A stretch of DNA of 42,802 bases. Origin: Mycobacteriales bacterium (GTDB taxonomy: Bacteria; Actinomycetota; Actinomycetes; Mycobacteriales; QHCD01). Positions 34,570 through 41,657 of the stretch are shown here, in pieces; position 1 is the stretch's first letter, and the number at the start of each line of letters is the position of its first letter. The position numbers and the translations under genes are program-made. The notes below the pieces were generated by a model. That model was not told the origin of the DNA. It did no database searches and worked only from the letters and a program-made list of their open reading frames with translations. The DNA lies in contig DASXJE010000034.1 of assembly GCA_036497565.1 (NCBI GenBank), forward strand, positions 1 through 42,802, read 5' to 3'.

Positions 34570-36021
34570 ATGTCAGGCACCCGAACGCTACTCGCCGCGT
34601 CCAATCGCGGGCCGATATCTCTTGTCGCAGACGAGCACGGAGACGTGCGCGCCGAGCGCGGCGGAGGCGGTTTGGTCAGTGCAATGCAGTCCGCACTGTC
34701 GGCCGGCGACGGCCTGTGGGTGTGCAGTGCGATGAGTGAACGGGAGCGAATGGTGGCCCGCCGGGCGCCGGGCGGACGGCTCGCCGACGCCGGTATCGAC
34801 GTCGGCGATCTCGACGTCCGGATGCTGCCGATCGACGTCGCGACCTTCGGGCGGGCCTACAACGGGATCGCCAACTCGACCCTGTGGTTCATCAACCATC
34901 TGCTTTACGACGCACCGTTCAAGCCGGTCTTCGACTACGCATGGCGACGCCAGTGGGCGTCCTACGAGCGGTACAACGCGATGTTCGCCGGCGCACTGGC
35001 CGAGGATGCCGCCGAGGGCGCGACCGTCATGGTGCAGGACTACCACCTCTTTTTGACCCCGCAGATGCTGCGGGAGCGGCGTCCGGACCTGCAGATCGGC
35101 CATTTCACCCATACCCCGTGGGCTCCGCCGGACTATTACACGATGCTTCCGGACGATGTCGCGGCATCGGTGCTCACCGGGCTTCTCGGCGCGGACCACC
35201 TCGGATTCCACTGCGACCGGTGGGCGAAGGCGTTCCTCCGGTGCTGTCAGGCGGTGCTCGGCGCCGATGTGGACGAGTCCGCCGGCACGGTCACCCACGA
35301 CGGCCGGGTGACCCGGGTCGGGGTGCACGCACTGGGCACCGACGGTGACGAACTGCGGGAGCGGGCGCACCGGCGCGACGTCGAGCGCAGCCTCGACGAC
35401 CTGCGCGACATCATCGGCGACCGCAAGGTCATCGGCCGGGTCGACCGCACCGAGCTGTCAAAGAACATCGTGCGCGGCCTGCAGGCCTATCGCGAACTGC
35501 TGCGGACCCGGCCCGAATGGCACGGTCGCGTCGTACACGTCGCCTATACCTACCCGTCGCGGCACGACCTGCCTGAGTACCGGGAGTACACGGCGGTGGT
35601 GCAGCGCCTCGGCCGCGAGATCGAGGACGAGTTCACCACCGACGACTGGACCCCACTGGTGCTCGAGGTGGGGCACGACTACCCGGGCTCGCTCGCCGCG
35701 CTCCGCGCGAGCGACGTCCTGCTCATCAACCCGGTCCGCGACGGCATGAACCTGGTCGCGCAGGAGGGCTGCATCCTGTCCGAGCACGACGCGGCGCTCG
35801 TCCTGTCCCGCGAGGCCGGAGCCGTCGACCTGCTCGGGAACGACGCCCTGCTGGTCAACCCGTTCGACGTGACCGGCACCGCCGACGCCCTCCACCAGGC
35901 GTTGCTGATGCCCCAGGAGGAGCGGCGGGAGAAGGCGCAGCGGCTGGTGCAGGCGGCCACCGCGCTGCCCCCGGCCGACTGGTTCGCCGAACAGCTCGAC
36001 GCGGTCCGCGCCGCCAGCTGA
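34570..36021 (+). CDS. otsA: Trehalose-6-phosphate synthase OtsA (GT20)
   Basis: A 483-residue glycosyltransferase of family GT20 that joins glucose from an NDP-sugar to glucose-6-phosphate. Features: the N-terminal SNRGP loop and GGGGLVSAM, the substrate-binding VQDYHLFLTPQML, HTPWAPPDYY, FHCDRWAKAFLRCC, and the C-terminal NPVRDGMNLVAQEGCIL. The product is the precursor of trehalose, a stress protectant and, in mycolate-bearing bacteria, a lipid carrier. otsB, which removes the phosphate, faces it with only 4 bp between stop codons. Confidence 0.93.
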   Translation: MSGTRTLLAASNRGPISLVADEHGDVRAERGGGGLVSAMQSALSAGDGLWVCSAMSERERMVARRAPGGRLADAGIDVGDLDVRMLPIDVATFGRAYNGIANSTLWFINHLLYDAPFKPVFDYAWRRQWASYERYNAMFAGALAEDAAEGATVMVQDYHLFLTPQMLRERRPDLQIGHFTHTPWAPPDYYTMLPDDVAASVLTGLLGADHLGFHCDRWAKAFLRCCQAVLGADVDESAGTVTHDGRVTRVGVHALGTDGDELRERAHRRDVERSLDDLRDIIGDRKVIGRVDRTELSKNIVRGLQAYRELLRTRPEWHGRVVHVAYTYPSRHDLPEYREYTAVVQRLGREIEDEFTTDDWTPLVLEVGHDYPGSLAALRASDVLLINPVRDGMNLVAQEGCILSEHDAALVLSREAGAVDLLGNDALLVNPFDVTGTADALHQALLMPQEERREKAQRLVQAATALPPADWFAEQLDAVRAAS

Positions 36022-36025
36022 CCAG

Positions 36026-36835
36026 TCAGTTGATCGCGTCGGCGAGGTCGGTGAGGAAGCCGACCATGCCGGCCGGGCCCTCGACGACCACGTCGGCGCG
36101 GGCGGCCACCTCGGGCACCTCGGCGGACGCGCTGCACACCGTCAGCCCGGGGGTCCCCTCGCCGCGCAGGGCCTCGACCGCGTCGTACGCCGGAAGATCG
36201 CCGAGGTCGTCGCCGCCGAAGAGGACCGCCGACGGCCGGTGCTCGGCGACGAGCCGCCGGATCGCACCACCCTTGTCGACGCCGGACGAGCGCACCTCGA
36301 CGACGGCCCGGCCCGCGCTCGCCTCGAGCCCGTGCTCCTCGGCGAGCGCGATCACCCGGGGGGCGAGCGCCTCGAGCTCGCCGTCGGGATCGGGACTACG
36401 GCGGGTGTGCACGACCAGCCCGAGCGTCTTGTCCTCGATCCATACCTGCGGATCGGTGCCGTCGAGCACGCCGGGCAGCGCGGCGCGCATCGGCGCCAGG
36501 CCGGGCGCGGGATCGGGTGCGGCCAGCGCTCCGTCCTGCCATTGCTCGGCGCCGTACTGCCCCAGGACGACGATGCCGGGCACCGACTCCAAACCGCCCA
36601 ACTCAACGGCGACACGAGCGGCCCGGCCGGTCACGATCGCCAGCAGACCGACCCGTCCGGCGAGGACCCGCAGCGCGTCGGCGGCACCGTCGGCCAGTCG
36701 ACTGGATGCCGGGTCGGACACGATCGGGGCGAGGGTGCCGTCGAAGTCGAGGGCGACGAGGGCCTCAGCCGGCGCGGCGCGCAACGCCGCCAACCCGGCT
36801 CGTCCCCCGTCGGTGCGCGGCTCCGGCAGTGACAT
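36026..36835 (-). CDS. otsB: Trehalose-6-phosphate phosphatase OtsB
   Basis: A 269-residue HAD phosphatase that completes trehalose synthesis. The nucleophile motif is DFDGTLAP (30-37), followed by the IVTGR motif, the cap region and the closing GGDDLGDLPAYDAVE with the magnesium aspartates. GVDKG is the conserved lysine segment. GAGGA lies six bases before ATG 36835. The otsA and otsB genes are convergent, which is less common than an operon. Confidence 0.92.
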   Translation of the reverse strand: MSLPEPRTDGGRAGLAALRAAPAEALVALDFDGTLAPIVSDPASSRLADGAADALRVLAGRVGLLAIVTGRAARVAVELGGLESVPGIVVLGQYGAEQWQDGALAAPDPAPGLAPMRAALPGVLDGTDPQVWIEDKTLGLVVHTRRSPDPDGELEALAPRVIALAEEHGLEASAGRAVVEVRSSGVDKGGAIRRLVAEHRPSAVLFGGDDLGDLPAYDAVEALRGEGTPGLTVCSASAEVPEVAARADVVVEGPAGMVGFLTDLADAIN

Positions 36836-36925
36836 GCGCTGTCCTCATCGACGTCGGGCGTGGATCGGGTCAGCCTACTGACCTGGTCCCCCGTCCCGCC
36901 GCAGACGTGAGGCGCGAGATCACGG

Positions 36926-37942
36926 TCACGGCCGGACGACCGGCCATCCGTTCGGCCAGGCGAGCCGGTTGATGGCGAGCCGCGGGGTGCCCGCGTCCCG
37001 GCCGTTGTAGTAGTGGTAGACGAGCAGGTCCTGCCCCCGGTCCCGCAGCACGGTCTGCCCGCCCGGCCCGATCACGTAACCGTGCGTGGCGAGGATTGTC
37101 GTGCCGCCGTCGTCGAGCAGCGGGGTGCCGGATTGGTCGACGTACGGGCCGGTGATGGCGCGGGACCTGCCGACCCGGATGTTGTAGGTGCTGCTGAGCC
37201 CCTGGCAGCAGAAGTCGTACGACGCGAAGAGGTAGTAGAAGCCACCGTGCCGGTAGATGTAGGCGCCCTCGATCGCGTCCGGCGCGGGCCGCTGCGCGAG
37301 GTTGTAGCGGGGTGTGTCCGGGCTGGTCGGCTTCCCGGTGCGGGGATCCAGCGCGATCATCTTGATGCCGCTCCAGAATGATCCGAACGACAGCCACCAT
37401 TGACCGGACGCGTCGACCGTCAACCCCGGGTCGATCGCATTGAAATCGTCAGTCGCCGACGACGCGTAGACCAGACCCTGGTCCCGCCAGCTCCCCGGCC
37501 GCGCGGTCCGGCTGGTCGCCAGCCCGATGGCCGAGTGGTTGGACCCGAACGACGAGACCGCGTAATAGAGCCAGTAGGTCCCGTGGTGGTAGGACACGTC
37601 CGGCGCCCACAGGTCCTTCGCGCCGTCCGGCTGGTACGCCGATGCCCAGGTCGCTCCGCCGGGCAGCACCTCGCCGACGAACGTGTAGTGCACCCGGTCC
37701 GGCGAGTGGCGGATCTCGATGCCGTTGTGGGTGGAGAAGACGTAGTAGCTGCCGTCGGCGACCCGGATCATCGACGGGTCGTGGGCCGACGCCCCGCCGA
37801 GCACCGGCTCCGGGTTGGGATAACTCGCCGCGGCGCCTCCTGCGGCGCCCGAGGGCACCGCGGTCAGCAGGGTGACGGCCGCGCACCCCAGCAGGACCGC
37901 CGCGGCCCGCAGCCGCCGCCACACACCTCTCGTCCGGGCCAT
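36926..37942 (-). CDS. Secreted GH43 arabinanase (endo-1,5-alpha-L-arabinanase-like)
   Basis: A 338-residue five-bladed propeller enzyme that should hydrolyse arabinan side chains of plant pectin. The signal peptide covers about residues 1-38 (ends SGAAGGAAA). Catalytic residues: Asp55 in AHDPSMIR (base), Asp171 in AIDPGLT (pKa modulator) and Glu225 in AIEGAYIYRHGGFYYLF (acid). WWLSFGSFWSGI and SYDFCCQGLSSTYNIRVGRS are typical of bacterial GH43 arabinanases. The ATG 37942 start has GGAGG seven bases upstream, inside the 23-bp gap after the M14 gene. The two secreted hydrolase genes are co-oriented and almost touch, so they are probably one unit. Confidence 0.9.
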   Translation of the reverse strand: MARTRGVWRRLRAAAVLLGCAAVTLLTAVPSGAAGGAAASYPNPEPVLGGASAHDPSMIRVADGSYYVFSTHNGIEIRHSPDRVHYTFVGEVLPGGATWASAYQPDGAKDLWAPDVSYHHGTYWLYYAVSSFGSNHSAIGLATSRTARPGSWRDQGLVYASSATDDFNAIDPGLTVDASGQWWLSFGSFWSGIKMIALDPRTGKPTSPDTPRYNLAQRPAPDAIEGAYIYRHGGFYYLFASYDFCCQGLSSTYNIRVGRSRAITGPYVDQSGTPLLDDGGTTILATHGYVIGPGGQTVLRDRGQDLLVYHYYNGRDAGTPRLAINRLAWPNGWPVVRP

Positions 37943-37965
37943 GTCGGGTCCTCCGTATCCGGTCG

Positions 37966-40533
37966 TCACTGCGCGGAGACGAACAGCGGCGTCGCGCCGT
38001 CGCGGGTGAGCTCGTCCGGCAGGGTGCGTACCCAGGGCGCCGGGTCGCTCGCGGCGCGCCGACCGAAGTCGACGAAGTACGACACCGACATCGATGCGCG
38101 CGACGTCCGGTAGGTGACCCCGTGCGCCCGCAGCACTCGTGCGGTGGTGGCGGCATCAGCGGTGCGGGCGGTCACGATGAGATCGGCGCCGAGCGGTTGC
38201 ACGATCTTGGTCGCGGCGAGCCGCGCCCGCTGCTCGGCCGGCAACCGCGCCGCCGAGCCGATCCGGGGCGCCGGGGTCGCCGGCCGCACGGTCGTCGCAT
38301 TCCGCGAGTCGACGATGGCGTCGTAGAGCAGGCGGGCGCTGCCGTCGGTGAAGGCCCGGAAGTTGGGCTCGACGGAGAACACCGTGACGTGACCGGTCCC
38401 GGCCCGCTGGTCGACCTCGGCGGCGGTGGTGCCGAGTTCCTCGGCGCCCTTCTGATAGCCCGAGGTGAACCAGTCCGGCGAGGTCGCGGACGGATATGAC
38501 GCGACGACGTCGGCCGGGTCATTCGCGCGCATGACGGGGTCGCCGGCGTACATCACCCAGTCGGTCGGACCGACGCCGGCCGTGAGCGGGTTGTGCGCGG
38601 CGGTGTCGACCCGGAACAGGGTCCCCGGCACCTGCGACGTCGGGTTGGTGAGGGTGACCGTGGACAGCCCGAGCCGGGTGGCGAGGTCGGTGCCGCCCTG
38701 CCACCCGACGTAGCGGCCGCCGCCGTTCACCCACTGGGTGAGCGCGGTCTTGCCGGTGTCGCCGAGAATCTTCGCCACCGTCGCCGCGTCGAGGTCGGGG
38801 GTGAGCAGCACGTCGATGTTGTTCAGGGTGGAGGCGTTGACCTGGTCCGGCGTCAGGACGGACGCGGCGACGTGCCAGTCCTTCGCCAGCCGCCAGCGCA
38901 GCCAGCCGGTGCTCTCGGACGGGCGGAACGGGCTCGAGGTGTAGCTCAGGATCCCGATCCGGGGCAGCGCCGAGGGCAGCTTCATCGCCGGCACCCGCTG
39001 CAGCGGCAGCGTCGTGGCGGCCGGGTGCAGGCTCGTGCCGGTGTATCCGCCGTCGAGGTTGTTCAGCAGCGGCATGCTCCAGCCGCTGACGTCGTAGAAG
39101 TACGGGAACGGCACGTAGGTGTCCTCGTTGAGCATCGCCTGGATCCAGTGCTTCTGCGCCTGCGCCATGGGGATCCAGTAGGTGCCGGCCGGCATCGTGG
39201 TCGGCGTGGGCTGGCGGCCGTACGCCGTGTAGTCCGGGACGTAGAGCGGCTTGCTCAGACGGTAGACCGAGACGTCGGCCTGCTGCAGCCGGCGGACCAC
39301 CGCCGCCAGATCGCGGGCCTTGGCGCCGCTGCCGCGCAGGAAGTAGCCACAAACCCGGATGTCGGGGACCTGGAACTGCACGGTGTGACCGGGGTTGTAG
39401 ACCCTGTTGGGCTGCAGGGTGCACTGCCGGCCCTCTCTCGCCGCGGTCACGAAGCTCTGGTGCCAGCCGGTCAGGATCGACTGCCGGTGGGTCGCGCCGG
39501 CGTACAGCGAGGTGATCGCCGACAGGTAGTGCTTGTAGGTCTGGTCCGGGTACGACGCGTCCTGACCGACCTCGTAGGTCATGCCGGCGGCACCGAAATC
39601 GCTGGTCGGGACGCTGTCGCCGTAACCCTGGTAGAAGAGGTCGTAGCCGGACTGGTAGGTCTCGAAGGACAGCTGCTTGGCCGTGAACGCCGCGCCGTTG
39701 TCCGCGCCGTAGAGGTTGTTGATCCAGTCGACCGACTGGTCGCTGGTCTCGTGGTAGATCGGGTCGGAGTTGGGCGGGAAGAAGTAGCTGGAGCCGCCCA
39801 TGCCGTGCTCGTCCATGTAGAGCTGCGGCGGGTACTGCGCCAGCAGGTCGAGCTTGCCGGACGTCTCCGGCTGCGTGCGGGCGAACCAGTCGCGGTTCAT
39901 GTCGAAGTTGTAGGCGTTGGTGCGTACGTCGTCCGCCCGGCCGTCGGGGTTCTGCGTCGGGATGATCCCGACGAGTGCGTGGGACAGGATGGCCCGGGCC
40001 ACGCAGTCGGTCCGGTCGGCGAGCTCGTAGAGGATCCGCAGGCTGGCGTCCCCGCCGGCCGCCTCATTGCCGTGCACGTTGGCCGAGAGCCACAGGATCG
40101 TCGGCATCCGGCGTTCGATCGCCGACGCCTGCCCGGCCGGGAGATCCGGCCGGCGGAGCTTCGCCGCGTCGCCACGGATCTGCGCGAGCTTGGCCGGGCT
40201 GAGGTTGCCGGCGGCACTCACCAGGGCGTACTTCAGCGGCCGTCCCGTCACGGTGCGGGCGAAGGTGCCGCTGGTGACCTGGTCGCTCGAGCGGTCGACC
40301 GCACCGAGGTAGCGGTTGAGTTGTTCGTCGGTCGCCTCGCGGCTGCCGAGCGTGAAGCCGAGGACGTGCTGCGCGGTTGGGGTGGTCCCGCGGAAGGTCG
40401 GCGTCGTCGTCGTCGGGCTGCACGCGCCCGCGGCTGCGGCCGGAGCCGCGGGAGTACCCGCGGCCGCGGTCGCGCTGCCGGCGGCGAGTAGTGCTCCGGC
40501 GACCAGAGCGGCACCGATCCGACGTCCCCACAT
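37966..40533 (-). CDS. Secreted M14 zinc carboxypeptidase with C-terminal extension
   Basis: An 855-residue exported metallopeptidase. A signal peptide (about 1-36, AAAAGA) precedes the M14 domain. Zinc ligands are His154 and Glu157 (NVHGNEAAGGD) and His243 (DEHGMGG); NPDGR (195-199) binds the substrate carboxylate and Glu321 (MTYEVGQDAS) is the catalytic glutamate. From about 520 to 740 a second domain resembles a class I amidotransferase-like fold (RIGILSY ... QWVNGGGRYVGWQGG) without an obvious catalytic Cys. The final 80 residues are a separate small domain. The long form with this extension is found in soil actinobacteria; its role is not known. The upstream gap 40534-40640 shows nothing recognisable. 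Confidence 0.87.
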   Translation of the reverse strand: MWGRRIGAALVAGALLAAGSATAAAGTPAAPAAAAGACSPTTTTPTFRGTTPTAQHVLGFTLGSREATDEQLNRYLGAVDRSSDQVTSGTFARTVTGRPLKYALVSAAGNLSPAKLAQIRGDAAKLRRPDLPAGQASAIERRMPTILWLSANVHGNEAAGGDASLRILYELADRTDCVARAILSHALVGIIPTQNPDGRADDVRTNAYNFDMNRDWFARTQPETSGKLDLLAQYPPQLYMDEHGMGGSSYFFPPNSDPIYHETSDQSVDWINNLYGADNGAAFTAKQLSFETYQSGYDLFYQGYGDSVPTSDFGAAGMTYEVGQDASYPDQTYKHYLSAITSLYAGATHRQSILTGWHQSFVTAAREGRQCTLQPNRVYNPGHTVQFQVPDIRVCGYFLRGSGAKARDLAAVVRRLQQADVSVYRLSKPLYVPDYTAYGRQPTPTTMPAGTYWIPMAQAQKHWIQAMLNEDTYVPFPYFYDVSGWSMPLLNNLDGGYTGTSLHPAATTLPLQRVPAMKLPSALPRIGILSYTSSPFRPSESTGWLRWRLAKDWHVAASVLTPDQVNASTLNNIDVLLTPDLDAATVAKILGDTGKTALTQWVNGGGRYVGWQGGTDLATRLGLSTVTLTNPTSQVPGTLFRVDTAAHNPLTAGVGPTDWVMYAGDPVMRANDPADVVASYPSATSPDWFTSGYQKGAEELGTTAAEVDQRAGTGHVTVFSVEPNFRAFTDGSARLLYDAIVDSRNATTVRPATPAPRIGSAARLPAEQRARLAATKIVQPLGADLIVTARTADAATTARVLRAHGVTYRTSRASMSVSYFVDFGRRAASDPAPWVRTLPDELTRDGATPLFVSAQ

Positions 40534-40628
40534 GAGGCAACCTCCGCGGCACTCGAAACTTCCGAAAAGTGATCATTGGTAGGTACTCCCCCGGCGTGAG
40601 CCCGTCAAGAGATCGACGCCGGCTGCGA

Positions 40629-40634
40629 TAACCT
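40629..40634 (+). promoter_or_regulatory. Candidate -10 element upstream of the ZTP riboswitch
   Basis: TAACCT would start transcription near 40641, exactly at the first base of the aptamer. Confidence 0.55.
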
Positions 40635-40640
40635 GAGCCG

Positions 40641-40707
40641 CACACGACTGGCGTAGGTGGGTCACCACCGGGGAGTGCTGGGTTCGGGAGCGTCGTACGC
40701 CTGGGTG
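40641..40707 (+). ncRNA. ZTP (pfl) riboswitch aptamer
   Basis: The conserved landmarks of the ZTP riboswitch appear in order: GACTGGCG at 40646-40653, a hairpin GGTGG-GTCA-CCACC at 40656-40669, GGGGAG at 40670-40675 and CGCCTGGG at 40698-40705. ZTP/ZMP is the alarmone that signals shortage of 10-formyl-tetrahydrofolate, and folD is a classic target. The GC-rich strand of 40676-40697 forms the variable linker. Confidence 0.88.
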
Positions 40708-40730
40708 CTCCTCACCACTCGAGTGAGGAG
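40708..40730 (+). promoter_or_regulatory. Ribosome-site-sequestering hairpin of the ZTP riboswitch
   Basis: CTCCTCAC (40708-40715) pairs perfectly with GTGAGGAG (40723-40730) around a seven-base loop. The right arm holds AGGAG, the ribosome binding site of folD, five bases before the GTG. Ligand binding would free the site, so control is probably at translation. No terminator T-run is present. Confidence 0.75.
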
Positions 40731-40735
40731 ATGCC

Positions 40736-41569
40736 GTGACCGCGACCATCATGGACGGCAAGGCGACCGCCGACGCGCTGCTGGCCGACACCGCCGAGCG
40801 GGCCGCGAAATACCTCAGCGAGCACGGCCGCCGACCGTGTCTGGCGGCGGTTCTGGTCGGTGACGACCCGGCGTCGCGCACCTACGTGCGGATGAAGGCC
40901 AGGCGGAGCCAGAGCGTCGGCCTCGAGTCCCGGCCGATCGAGTTGGACGAGACGACGACGACCGACGAACTCGTCGCGGCGATCGACGCGCTCTCCGCCG
41001 ACGACGGCGTCGACGGGATCCTCCTGCAGCACCCGGTGCCCGCCCAGATCGACGAACGCGCCGCGTTCGAGGCCATCGCCCCGGCGAAGGACGTCGACGG
41101 CGTCACCCGGACGTCGTTCGCGAAGATGGCGTTCGGCGAGCCGGGATTCGCCTCGGCCACGCCCGGCGGGATCATGCGGCTGCTCGACGCCTACGACGTC
41201 CCGCTCTCCGGCAAGCATGCGGTCGTCGTGGGCCGGAGCCCGATCCTCGGCAAGCCGCTCGGGATGCTCCTGCTCGGCCGCAATGCGACGGTCACCTACT
41301 GCCACTCGCGCACGGTCGACCTGCCCGGGCTGGTGGCGGAGGGTGATGTCGTCGTCGCCGCCGTGGGGCGGCCCGAGCTCGTCAAGGGTGCCTGGATCAA
41401 GCCGGGCGCCGTGGTGATCGATGCCGGCTACAACCCCGGCAACGTCGGCGACGTCGAGTTCGAGACCGCGGCCGACCGGGCCTCGCTGATCACCCCGGTC
41501 CCAGGCGGCGTGGGACCGATGACCATCGCCGTACTCCTCGCCCAGACGGTGGATGCCGCAACCGGATAG
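40736..41569 (+). CDS. folD: Methylenetetrahydrofolate dehydrogenase/cyclohydrolase FolD
   Basis: A 277-residue bifunctional enzyme interconverting 5,10-methylene- and 10-formyl-tetrahydrofolate with NADP. Tyr50 and Lys54 in RTYVRMKARR are the catalytic pair; LLQHPVPAQID and AKDVDGVT are substrate-site motifs; GRSPILGKPLGMLLL is the nucleotide-binding segment; and TPVPGGVGPMT closes the family pattern. GTG 40736 has AGGAG five bases upstream, within the riboswitch hairpin. The length is normal. Confidence 0.96.
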   Translation: MTATIMDGKATADALLADTAERAAKYLSEHGRRPCLAAVLVGDDPASRTYVRMKARRSQSVGLESRPIELDETTTTDELVAAIDALSADDGVDGILLQHPVPAQIDERAAFEAIAPAKDVDGVTRTSFAKMAFGEPGFASATPGGIMRLLDAYDVPLSGKHAVVVGRSPILGKPLGMLLLGRNATVTYCHSRTVDLPGLVAEGDVVVAAVGRPELVKGAWIKPGAVVIDAGYNPGNVGDVEFETAADRASLITPVPGGVGPMTIAVLLAQTVDAATG

Positions 41570-41657
41570 TGGACATCGAGCGCGCGCTGGTGGACCATCT
41601 GGCGCACGTAGCCCGGTCGTTCGGCGGGATGCGGCCGATCTTTTGGGGGAGGACCCT

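Noticed and set aside
38593-40491. Long plus-strand reading frame (632 codons) opposite the M14 gene
   Set aside because: Shadow frame with biased composition; the minus strand encodes a clear M14 enzyme with all active-site residues.
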